Of a stretch of DNA of 64,000 bases, positions 51,696 to 59,561 are shown one piece after another. Positions within the stretch are counted from its first letter, which is position 1. The number at the start of each line of letters is the position of its first letter. Both the position numbers and the translations under genes were made by a program. The notes beneath the pieces are model-generated. The model saw only the letters and a list, made by a program, of their open reading frames with translations. It did no database searches and was not told where the DNA came from. Source of the stretch: Thermoproteota archaeon (GTDB lineage: Archaea > Korarchaeota > Korarchaeia > Korarchaeales > Korarchaeaceae); the NCBI GenBank assembly GCA_026986575.1, contig JALSOH010000006.1, forward strand, positions 1 through 64,000, written 5' to 3'.

Positions 51696-52121
51696 ATGAT
51701 CACCATGAACATAGCCGTGAGGGTAATGAGGGTTCAGGCCGAGAGATACGTGGAGCCAGAGGATCCACTGCCGCCAAACTTACAGATCTCCGTTAACATG
51801 AACCTAGGGAAGATAGAGGGATCTAAGGAGAGGGCTAAAGGTAAGTTCCTCATAGATGTGAGTTACCAACCCTCCGTGGCCAGAATAACCGTGGAGGGTA
51901 GGGTCATCATAACCGGCAAGAAAGATGAGATAGAGAGGATGTTGAGGGATGTAGGGGCCGGTAAGATGCCTCAGCCTGTGGTCCAAGCTGTGTACGCGGC
52001 GAGCTTCGCGGAGGCGGTTATGCTGTGTAGGTCGGTGGGAGTGCCTCCACCCCTGCCGCCGCTACCCCAGCCGCAGCCAGAGGGAAAAGGTAAGGCAGAG
52101 GGAATGGAATACTCACTGTGA
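51696..52121 (+). CDS. Conserved-looking soluble protein of unknown function
   Basis: A 141-residue protein I cannot name. It is mainly beta strands in the first 90 residues (N-L-Q-I-S-V-N-M-N-L-G-K-I-E-G and A-R-I-T-V-E-G-R-V-I-I-T-G), then a helix with A-S-F-A-E-A-V-M-L-C, and ends in a proline-rich tail. The strand-plus-helix plan vaguely resembles SecB-like holdases, but that is speculation. ATG 51696 is about 25 bases from a TATA-like GGTTAAAAGG. The PHP gene follows in the same direction after nine bases. Confidence 0.7.
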   Translation: MITMNIAVRVMRVQAERYVEPEDPLPPNLQISVNMNLGKIEGSKERAKGKFLIDVSYQPSVARITVEGRVIITGKKDEIERMLRDVGAGKMPQPVVQAVYAASFAEAVMLCRSVGVPPPLPPLPQPQPEGKGKAEGMEYSL

Positions 52122-52130
52122 GGGATCCCA

Positions 52131-52772
52131 ATGTGGGTGGACTTTCATGTGCATACTAGGAGATCCCGGGACTCAATGGCCTCTCCTAGGGATGTGGCTA
52201 AGTTAGCTGTGAGGAGGGGACTGAGCGCCATAGCTATAACCGATCACAATGAGGTGATAGGGGCCCAAGAGGTGATAGAAGAGGTCAGGAGGCTGGGTGT
52301 GGATCTGACTGTCATCCCGGGGGAGGAGGTGAAGACAGCGCAGGGCGATGTCATAGGGCTGTTCATAAGCGAGAGAATACCCAAAGGCATGGACGCGTCG
52401 GAAACCGTGGATAAAATAAAGGAGCAGGGGGGTTTGGTGATAGTGCCTCACCCTTTTGACAGGAAGAGGAGAGGAGCCTTGGGAAACGCGATCTTGGATA
52501 TTGTAGGAAAAATCGACTACATAGAGGTGATGAACGGGAGAACCCCCTCTTGGAATAATAGGAAGGCTGAGGAGTTCGCTAAACGGTACGGCATACCTGG
52601 TATAGGAGGAAGCGATGCCCACTGGCCTAGAGAGATAGGAAAGGTCAGGACGCTAGTTTCCAAGCTGGATGAAGGAAAAATAGAGCCAATAAAGGTGGAG
52701 GGGAACGGGTGGCCCCCCGTGATCTTTGGAGTCCTGTACTCATCCGTTGCTAAGGTGTATAAGATGCTCTAG
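52131..52772 (+). CDS. PHP domain phosphoesterase
   Basis: A 213-residue metal-dependent phosphoesterase. Ligand motifs D-F-H-V-H-T, T-D-H-N, G-E-E-V, H-P-F-D and G-G-S-D-A-H are all visible. Substrate unknown; family members hydrolyse histidinol phosphate or nucleotide 3',5'-diphosphates. Probably cotranscribed with the preceding unknown gene. Convergent to moaD. Confidence 0.9.
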   Translation: MWVDFHVHTRRSRDSMASPRDVAKLAVRRGLSAIAITDHNEVIGAQEVIEEVRRLGVDLTVIPGEEVKTAQGDVIGLFISERIPKGMDASETVDKIKEQGGLVIVPHPFDRKRRGALGNAILDIVGKIDYIEVMNGRTPSWNNRKAEEFAKRYGIPGIGGSDAHWPREIGKVRTLVSKLDEGKIEPIKVEGNGWPPVIFGVLYSSVAKVYKML

Positions 52773-53024
52773 CTAACCCCCTCCCACCTCGGGCATTATG
52801 GTGATCTCATCTTCAGGCCCCACCTCTGCGTCCAGTCCGCCCTTCGACTCCGCGGATATTCCGTTGATCAAGACTATCATCTTGAACCTTTCACCATCTG
52901 TCACGAGCTCCCTTACCTCTTGGGGAAGAGCTTCGAGCACCTTCCTCAGTGTAGTCCTGCCTAGGTTCAGCTCTACCTCCTTGCCTAGAAGCTCCCTCGG
53001 TTTTCCCAGTAACTTGAGTCTCAT
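52773..53024 (-). CDS. moaD: MoaD-like sulfur carrier
   Basis: Ubiquitin-fold sulfur carrier of 83 residues ending in G-G-G, the C-terminus thiocarboxylated for dithiolene formation in molybdopterin synthesis. ATG 53024 follows AAGGAG by about eight bases and 11 bases after the AOR stop, so it is the second gene of an AOR operon. The longer frame to 53156 overlaps AOR and is rejected. Confidence 0.9.
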   Translation of the reverse strand: MRLKLLGKPRELLGKEVELNLGRTTLRKVLEALPQEVRELVTDGERFKMIVLINGISAESKGGLDAEVGPEDEITIMPEVGGG

Positions 53025-53035
53025 GAGAGTTCTCC

Positions 53036-54898
53036 TTACTCCGAGAGGCTCACCACTTTCTCCAGTTGAGGTATGACGCTCTCCAATCCCAGAGATCTGA
53101 GCGTGCTCTTCCTTGGGACGCCGTTGGTGTCCCACCCTCTGAGCTCGTAGTACCATGAGAGCATCTTATCGTAAGAGTCCCTGTCGAGCTTGGCGCCGGC
53201 AAGCGGTCCCTTGGTCAAGGGCTCCTCGAACCACTTCGCCGGTGGATAGTCCATGGTCCTATTCCAGCCACCCTTCTCCCTTATCCAGAAGGCCCTTATA
53301 AGCGAGTATATCCTGTTGGATATTATGTAGAGGTCGTCCCAGGTGTACTCCAGCCCAGTCGCAGCCTTCAGGAACTTGGTGTACCATTCAAGATCGAAGC
53401 CAAGCTCGATCCACGGTAATCTGCAGGTTACAGCGCTCTCGAAGAATCCTCCCCTCACGTTCTGCATCCAGATGAGCTTCTCCACCCTATCTCTACTCGC
53501 TACCCCTCTACCCTCCCTGACTTCTATTGAGATGAACCACGCGTCTTTGTGATGGGCCCCTATGGGACTCGTTCCATAGGCTAAGGCCATTCCTATGTAT
53601 GCATGGCAGTCGTATGCACTGGTCTCCAGCCCCTTAACGTGCATCGCGAATTTCTCGGCACCATTTCTTAGCTTGGAAGCAGCGTAAGCTACTCCCTCAG
53701 CCAGCACAGCACCGAATCCCTCCTTATTCACGATCTTCCTAGCCAGTTCCAGCATGGCCGGGGCGTTGCCCCACTCTAGATCTACGCCGACCTCCTCTTT
53801 GCTCAGTATACCCCTCTGAACCGCCTCGGTCGCGAATGCCAAGGCTGAGCCCATGCTTATGGCGTCCAAACCGGTCTCGTCGGAGAAGAGATTTAGAGTC
53901 ATTACCCAGCTCATGTTGTTGATTCCCAAGTTAGAACCGTTCATTGCTATGTTCTCGTAGTCAACCTCGGTCCTCCTCCCTTGATACGGACCTTCCTTTA
54001 TCTCAGTTATGTTACCACAGGGCATGTTGCAGTTAGGGCAGCCCTTCTGGGCGACCTTGTATATTTTCTCCATAGCGTTGCCGCCTATCTTGTCAAATCC
54101 ATCGAATACTCCCTCACTGAAGTTGTAGGTGGGGAGCGCGCTGTTCTCATTGGCCCATTCCACGGTGAACATAGTTCCCTGCCGCACCCAGAAATCGTAG
54201 TTATCCTTGGACTTCACATCCTTGTAGGCCTCAGCCCCCAGTCTGAGGACCTCCTTTGGATTATCCATCGGTATCTCCTTGGTTCCTCTCACTACCAAGG
54301 CCTTTAGATTCTTTGAACCCATGACTGCACCCATTCCTGGTCTTCCGCCAGCCCTTCCCTTCTCCGAGGTGACCACGGATATCTTTACTAGGTTCTCCCC
54401 AGCCGGTCCGATCACTAGGATTCCCGCATTCTTACCGTACTGGGACTCCAACTCGTCCTGAGTCTTGTAGGTATCCAGCCCCCACAGGTCCTTAGCCGAC
54501 TTTATCTCCACATTGTCATCCTCAATTACTATCATAGACGGCTCCTCAGCCTTCCCGGAGACGATGACCGCGTCATAACCAGCCTTCTTCAGCTGGACGG
54601 AGGCCTTAGTGCCTATATTACCGTCCCCATAGCCTCCTGTTAGGGGGGACTTGGCAGCTATGACCATCTTCCCGCTGCTCGGGAGCGTCAATCCAGTTAG
54701 AGGTCCAGTAGCAAATATGAGCAAGTTTTCTGGGGAAAGGGGGTCCATGCTAGGTGGAAGCTCCTCCCAGAGTGTCTTTATGGCGAGGCCCCTTCCACCG
54801 AGGAAATCTACGGCAACTTTAGGGTCTAGATCCTGTACCACAGCCTTTCCCCGGGTGAGGTCCACCCTGAGTATCTTGCCAGTCCAACCACCCTTCAT
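53036..54898 (-). CDS. aor: Tungsten-type aldehyde:ferredoxin oxidoreductase
   Basis: A 620-residue AOR-family enzyme that oxidises aldehydes to acids with ferredoxin, probably those from amino-acid fermentation. N-terminal W-T-G-K-I-L-R-V-D-L, the G-G-R-G-L pterin-binding region and the cluster motif C-P-N-C-N-M-P-C are present, with a distal cysteine in A-V-T-C-R-L-P. ATG 54898 follows GGTGAT. It shares a promoter region with a divergent radical SAM gene and is followed by moaD. Confidence 0.95.
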   Translation of the reverse strand: MKGGWTGKILRVDLTRGKAVVQDLDPKVAVDFLGGRGLAIKTLWEELPPSMDPLSPENLLIFATGPLTGLTLPSSGKMVIAAKSPLTGGYGDGNIGTKASVQLKKAGYDAVIVSGKAEEPSMIVIEDDNVEIKSAKDLWGLDTYKTQDELESQYGKNAGILVIGPAGENLVKISVVTSEKGRAGGRPGMGAVMGSKNLKALVVRGTKEIPMDNPKEVLRLGAEAYKDVKSKDNYDFWVRQGTMFTVEWANENSALPTYNFSEGVFDGFDKIGGNAMEKIYKVAQKGCPNCNMPCGNITEIKEGPYQGRRTEVDYENIAMNGSNLGINNMSWVMTLNLFSDETGLDAISMGSALAFATEAVQRGILSKEEVGVDLEWGNAPAMLELARKIVNKEGFGAVLAEGVAYAASKLRNGAEKFAMHVKGLETSAYDCHAYIGMALAYGTSPIGAHHKDAWFISIEVREGRGVASRDRVEKLIWMQNVRGGFFESAVTCRLPWIELGFDLEWYTKFLKAATGLEYTWDDLYIISNRIYSLIRAFWIREKGGWNRTMDYPPAKWFEEPLTKGPLAGAKLDRDSYDKMLSWYYELRGWDTNGVPRKSTLRSLGLESVIPQLEKVVSLSE

Positions 54899-54926
54899 TC
54901 GATCACCGGGATTCACGGCAGCTGAA

Positions 54927-54942
54927 AATTAAAAGGTTTTAA
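54927..54942. promoter_or_regulatory. Shared TATA region between aor and the radical SAM pair
   Basis: AATTAAAAGGTTTTAA is itself nearly palindromic. It is about 25 bases from GTG 54957 (+) and 30-35 bases from ATG 54898 (-). Confidence 0.5.
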
Positions 54943-54956
54943 TGCATAAGAATCCC

Positions 54957-55898
54957 GTGTGGCTCCACACAGGTTTGGCGGGGGATTCCAGCACTGTAAG
55001 GGCTTCAGTAGGGACTCTAGTGAGACTCGGGCTCCTTCACATGAAGATGACCGCAGCTCCTAGGACGGCTTACCTACTGCTCCCAGGCGGGTGTTTGGGC
55101 AAGTGCGCCTTCTGCCCTCAATGGGTCGACGAGGCCAGATTAGCTAGGCTGAGATGGCCGCTGGTTGATGTGAATAGCGTGGTCAGGGGCCAAGGGCTCT
55201 TCGAGAGAATATGCATCCAATCGACGCTTAGAAGAGGATTTTCATCCGAGGTAGAGAGCCTAGCATCGCTGTTTAGGGGTCCCGTCTCCATCTCCATAAA
55301 TCCCGTGCATCGAGATATACTGCAGCGCTTGAGGAGATACGCTGAAAGGATAGGAATTGGGCTGGATGCCATGTCCCCTACGGTATTCCGTAGAGTGAAT
55401 AAGCCCGGATCATGGAACTCATACATTAAGTTCATTGAGAACGCCATCAACGTATTTGGCAGGGGAAGGGTACACGTTCACCTGATAGCCGGGATGGGAG
55501 AATCCCTCGAGGAAGCTACACACATCATGTCCTCTCTATATGGGATGGGGGCTGAGGTAGCCCTCTTCTCGTTCACTCCCGTTCCCAGAACACCCATGGA
55601 ATCCCACCCTAAGCCAGATATCAGGTATTACAGGCAGCTTCAAGTGATACGGTACTTCTTGAGCGAGGGGATCCCCATCGAGGAAATCAAGTCTTACGAT
55701 CCCGACGAGTATAGGGAGGCTTTCCTGACCAGCGGATGCCCCTCCTGCAACAGGCCCTTTTACAACGAGAGCCCTAAAGGTCCGATATACAACTTCCCCG
55801 GCATGGATTTACTGAAGGGGGACTGGGAGAAGGTTAGGGAAGAGGTGATGACTGCCATTGGAGACCTTAGGGTTCATCCCCGTGGGAAAGTTCGCTGA
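54957..55898 (+). CDS. Biotin-synthase-related radical SAM protein (COG2516-like), candidate lipoate synthase subunit
   Basis: A radical SAM protein of about 313 residues. The cluster motif C-L-G-K-C-A-F-C (C-x3-C-x2-C) lies near residue 47, and a second cysteine pair S-G-C-P-S-C-N near residue 262 may bind an auxiliary cluster. It overlaps a second radical SAM gene by 41 bases. The pair resembles the two-protein archaeal lipoate synthase (LipS1/LipS2); biotin-like sulfur insertion chemistry is the shared theme. GTG 54957 is chosen for promoter spacing; ATG 54942 is in frame. Confidence 0.82.
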   Translation: MWLHTGLAGDSSTVRASVGTLVRLGLLHMKMTAAPRTAYLLLPGGCLGKCAFCPQWVDEARLARLRWPLVDVNSVVRGQGLFERICIQSTLRRGFSSEVESLASLFRGPVSISINPVHRDILQRLRRYAERIGIGLDAMSPTVFRRVNKPGSWNSYIKFIENAINVFGRGRVHVHLIAGMGESLEEATHIMSSLYGMGAEVALFSFTPVPRTPMESHPKPDIRYYRQLQVIRYFLSEGIPIEEIKSYDPDEYREAFLTSGCPSCNRPFYNESPKGPIYNFPGMDLLKGDWEKVREEVMTAIGDLRVHPRGKVR

Positions 55899-56679
55899 GG
55901 TAAGCATAACTGGACACTATTGTCCCCTGAATTGCCCAATGTGTCGCGGAAAATGGCTCAGGGGGATGATACCAGCTACTTCCCCAGCCGGACTAGTCCG
56001 GCTGGGTCGTAGCCTGAGAAAGAAGGGAATCGAGGGTATCTTAATAAGCGGTGGTTTGGGGATTGACGGAAAACTGCCGCTGAGACCGTTCGCATCGGCT
56101 ATCCGAGAACTTAAAGAGATGGGATTCTTCATCAGCGTTCACACTGGAGTGGTTGGTGAGGAGGAGGCCAAGCTGCTCTCCATGGCTCAGGTGGACTTGG
56201 CCGACTACGAGTTGATCCTAGACGAAGAGGCCATAAGAAGGGCAAAGTCGCTCAAACTCACACCTGAAGACTTCGTGAGGGGTATGGAGCTTCTAGTTGA
56301 ATCGTCTATAGAGGTGGTTCCTCACATCACCGTGGGACTGCCTGGCTCCCGAGAGAAATGGTTCGAGGATGCAGCTAACGTAATCAGGGAGCTCGGAATA
56401 AGGAGATCGGTTGTACTAGTTTTCATACCAACCCCAGACACCCCCTTTGAGGACTACGAACCTCCACCACTGGGCAGGATGGTCGAGATAACCCGTGCGC
56501 TCAGCAGATCCTCGAAGGTCAGCCTTGGGTGCATGAGACCTCCTTGGATGAAGAAGAGGTTGGACAATGCTTTGAAGGGTCTGGTGGACAGAATAGCGAA
56601 TCCCCATCCCAGCATAGGGCTCAGCATAGTCCATGCGTGCTGTTCAATCCCTGAAGAGCTGATAGAGAGGTTCCTTTAG
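55858..56679 (+). CDS. Biotin-synthase-related radical SAM protein (COG1856-like), candidate lipoate synthase subunit
   Basis: A 273-residue radical SAM protein. The start V-S-I-T-G-H-Y-C-P-L-N-C-P-M-C-R-G-K-W and I-L-I-S-G-G match the COG1856 family. A C-terminal pair A-C-C-S-I-P may ligate an additional cluster. TTG 55858 lies seven bases after GAGGTGATG inside the upstream gene, indicating tight coupling of the two subunits. Confidence 0.82.
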   Translation: METLGFIPVGKFAEVSITGHYCPLNCPMCRGKWLRGMIPATSPAGLVRLGRSLRKKGIEGILISGGLGIDGKLPLRPFASAIRELKEMGFFISVHTGVVGEEEAKLLSMAQVDLADYELILDEEAIRRAKSLKLTPEDFVRGMELLVESSIEVVPHITVGLPGSREKWFEDAANVIRELGIRRSVVLVFIPTPDTPFEDYEPPPLGRMVEITRALSRSSKVSLGCMRPPWMKKRLDNALKGLVDRIANPHPSIGLSIVHACCSIPEELIERFL

Positions 56680-56681
56680 CT

Positions 56682-58349
56682 TCAACGAGTTAGGAAACTG
56701 ACTACTCCCCTCAGCAACGGGCTCTTTATGCAGTGAGCGAGGTCCTTCGTGGGGTAAAGTGAGAGGGATTTCTTCACCTCGGCATCCAGCTTTATCGCTA
56801 CCTCCTCAATGGATTCCTTTATCCTGTCTAGTGGAAGCCCCATTTCGACGTATCTCAAGACCTCTCTGTCCAACTGAACCCTCCTTTTTGCCAGTTCATA
56901 CGCCCTCTCATCTATAAGTCCCGCCTCGAGCTTGGCCCTGTTCAATCTCTCATACGCGGTCAGGGATGAAGACACTACATCATGTCGATCCATCCAGGCG
57001 GTCCGGTAGTTCAGTGAGTACTTCCAATGGTAGGAGGTTAGGGCCCTTCGGTAACTCTCTAGGTCCCTGAATAGGATCTCATACCCGTACACCTCAGGGT
57101 TGACGAAGGCTCTGCTGCCCGGATCTACGAAGGGTGCTAGGGGTGAGACAAATGCGTCCACTCTGTCCGAGATTTTCCTCAATTTGAGGAAGTAGGATGC
57201 CACTAGATAGGCCTGATCGGGGGTCTGTCTCGGGAGCCCCATCATAAAGTAAAGGTCTAATCTCTCGAATTTCAGCTCCTCCACATGCCTAACCATTTTT
57301 TCTAGCTGATCGTTGCTGTAAGGTCTTCCAAATGCCCTTCTAACTTCTTCCAGAGGACTTTCAGGTGAAATTTGGAGATAAACCTTGTGGGAGGTCCTCC
57401 TCAACTGCTCTAACACCCTCCTCGATGGAGGAGAGAAGAACTCGAATATCAGCTCGTTTTCCAGATCTAACTCCTTGAGGAGCTTGGATAACTCCTCAAC
57501 CCTATCTCCATACCTGAGATCCCCGACAAAGAATATTGGCATAGATGAAAGGTTAGCTATCCCTTCTACCTCGTCAGCTATAGCCCGAGGGGACTTCAGC
57601 GCCAGCTTGTCCCTCCGAAAGAACTTTGAGTAGGTGAACTTTGAACCACCACATGTAACACAGTCGAACGAGCAACCCTTGACGGTAATGATCCCCGCAA
57701 TGGGCGCCTCTATGAAGGAGCAGAAGGGGACCCCTAGCGAGAGATCCCTGCACCTCATCAAGTTCTTCACCAGTACCCCGTGGTCTATGATGAACTCGTC
57801 TAGGCTATCTGGGATCCAACTGAGTTCATTTTCCCTGATCCTCCCGTTATCTCTCCATATTATGTTAGGCGTTCTCGAGGGACCTTCCTCCAAGAACTTG
57901 AGGAAGGGTACTTCGGCACTGTCACCAAGCAGAACGGCATCCACGGAGTCATAGCCAGCCATGATCTCCCTCCTGAAGAATGTAGAGGATAGGCCTCCCA
58001 ACACGACCTTGCTGTCCGGATGGTATCTCTTCAAGATCCTCGCTATCTCCAAGGCTCCATGCGCGTGGACAAGCCAGTGGAGATCTATACCATAGACATC
58101 GGCCTCCAAATCCTTCAAGAATTTCTCCACATCGAATTCCCTGTCCCTCAGCATTTTAGAGGCCAGATTGAATATCCCAACCTTGTACCCCCTTCTGCTC
58201 AGATAGGTAGCTAGCGTGAGGAAGCCATAGGGTATCATGTCGAAGACGAAGAGGGAAGGTACCACCTCGCTTATGACCGTAGCGTAGAGGTAGCGATCTC
58301 TGAAGTCATAGACGCTAGGTGCATGAATTAGCGCCACGTCCACTTTCAA
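56682..58349 (-). CDS. B12-binding-domain radical SAM protein
   Basis: About 555 residues. An N-terminal cobalamin-type Rossmann domain (about 1-165) precedes a radical SAM barrel with C-S-F-D-C-V-T-C (C-x3-C-x2-C) near residue 240 and a long helical C-terminus. Reaction unknown. I use TTG 58349, giving K-V-D-V-A-L-I-H-A-P at the start, because a TATA-like element lies about 35 bases upstream. ATG 58400 would place coding sequence over that element and leave 15 bases to the divergent gene. Confidence 0.85.
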   Translation of the reverse strand: MKVDVALIHAPSVYDFRDRYLYATVISEVVPSLFVFDMIPYGFLTLATYLSRRGYKVGIFNLASKMLRDREFDVEKFLKDLEADVYGIDLHWLVHAHGALEIARILKRYHPDSKVVLGGLSSTFFRREIMAGYDSVDAVLLGDSAEVPFLKFLEEGPSRTPNIIWRDNGRIRENELSWIPDSLDEFIIDHGVLVKNLMRCRDLSLGVPFCSFIEAPIAGIITVKGCSFDCVTCGGSKFTYSKFFRRDKLALKSPRAIADEVEGIANLSSMPIFFVGDLRYGDRVEELSKLLKELDLENELIFEFFSPPSRRVLEQLRRTSHKVYLQISPESPLEEVRRAFGRPYSNDQLEKMVRHVEELKFERLDLYFMMGLPRQTPDQAYLVASYFLKLRKISDRVDAFVSPLAPFVDPGSRAFVNPEVYGYEILFRDLESYRRALTSYHWKYSLNYRTAWMDRHDVVSSSLTAYERLNRAKLEAGLIDERAYELAKRRVQLDREVLRYVEMGLPLDRIKESIEEVAIKLDAEVKKSLSLYPTKDLAHCIKSPLLRGVVSFLTR

Positions 58350-58379
58350 GCCTGCAGCACCCGAGGCCAGACTAAATGC

Positions 58380-58391
58380 TTTTTTACTTAA
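58380..58391. promoter_or_regulatory. Shared TATA region between the B12 radical SAM gene and the FHA gene
   Basis: TTTTTTACTTAA lies about 25-36 bases from ATG 58416 (+) and 31-42 bases from TTG 58349 (-). Confidence 0.4.
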
Positions 58392-58415
58392 TGATTCCAT
58401 ACCCCCCGATCTCCT

Positions 58416-59561
58416 ATGGAAGATCTCTCTACCGGTTTCAAGCTACTGAGAAATGCTCTTCTCTTATCTCTAATAGCCTTCATAGTACCTCTAATCTCCT
58501 TGGGAGCCATGGGAGTCGCAGACCTGGGGTCTCTCGAATTAGAGCAACTCATGGTCGCTCTGTCTGCAGTGACAGCGGCGGGAGCAGTAGCAGGAATCCT
58601 GAGTTTGATCTCACTGTTCTTCATGTACAAGGGATGGACGGAGATGTGCTATGGGCTTGATGAGCTGTTCTGCACGGTGAGTCGGGTAATAAAGTACGGT
58701 ACCATAGCCTCTTTTGCCCTCCTCCTGATCTCCGTCGGGATGATGTACTCCTCCATCCAGAATATGATGGGAAATCCCGCTGGAGTCCTCTCCACAATTC
58801 TTGCGGCCTCTCCTCTGCTCACGCTATCCGGTTTAGCTGGCCTTGCGGTCTTCATATCGATAATCTACGCATTCTACAAGTTAGGCGCGATCTTGGGAAT
58901 AGGTAATCTCAAGGTAGGAGCCGCACTTCTCCTGATAGGGCCCCTCGCTTCGTTTTCGAATGTAATCGCCCTATCACTGGGCTTAACTGTGCTGGGACTC
59001 ATCCTCCTGACTATCACCACGAATAAGCTGATCCATACCGAGATAGAGGTGGTGGAGGAGGGGGAGATCGAGGAAGAATACGAGGAAATGGTAGAGCGCA
59101 GGGAACCGAGATCTCCAAGAAAGGCGAGAAAGCCGAGGCGGAGGCCGGTCTATGGAGAAATGGAAAAACCTCGCAGGTACGAACCCGTGGAGGAGTGGAT
59201 GGAAGCTCCCGCCCCACCTCCTAAGCGCAAAGAGGTTGGTGCACAACTGGTGGGACCCAACGGCTTCGTTGCCAGGCTGGGTCCTGGAATAAGGACCTTC
59301 GGAAGGAGGGATTTCGCTGGCATCGTCCCAGATGAGGACCTCGACTACGTCTCTAGGAGACACTTCGAGATAAGAGGGACTTCACAGGGGTACTTCATAA
59401 GGGATCTAGGCAGCCTGAACGGCACCTGGGTTAACGGCAGGAAACTCGCTAGGGGAGAATCCGTCAGACTTACCAACGGTTCTGTGATAGATGTGGCCGA
59501 AGTTGTCCGGTTAAGGTTCGTCTCGAGCGAGCCTGAGGACTTAGGTGTCCCATCCCTATGA
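58416..59561 (+). CDS. Membrane protein with C-terminal FHA domain
   Basis: A 381-residue protein. Five or six membrane segments fill residues 12-202, a charged, proline- and arginine-rich cytosolic linker runs to about 283, and an FHA domain follows. FHA key residues are present: G296-R297, S313-R314-R315-H316 and N335-G336. FHA domains bind phosphothreonine peptides, so it probably recruits phosphoproteins to the membrane. The stop overlaps the start of a Ser/Thr kinase gene by four bases. Confidence 0.9.
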   Translation: MEDLSTGFKLLRNALLLSLIAFIVPLISLGAMGVADLGSLELEQLMVALSAVTAAGAVAGILSLISLFFMYKGWTEMCYGLDELFCTVSRVIKYGTIASFALLLISVGMMYSSIQNMMGNPAGVLSTILAASPLLTLSGLAGLAVFISIIYAFYKLGAILGIGNLKVGAALLLIGPLASFSNVIALSLGLTVLGLILLTITTNKLIHTEIEVVEEGEIEEEYEEMVERREPRSPRKARKPRRRPVYGEMEKPRRYEPVEEWMEAPAPPPKRKEVGAQLVGPNGFVARLGPGIRTFGRRDFAGIVPDEDLDYVSRRHFEIRGTSQGYFIRDLGSLNGTWVNGRKLARGESVRLTNGSVIDVAEVVRLRFVSSEPEDLGVPSL

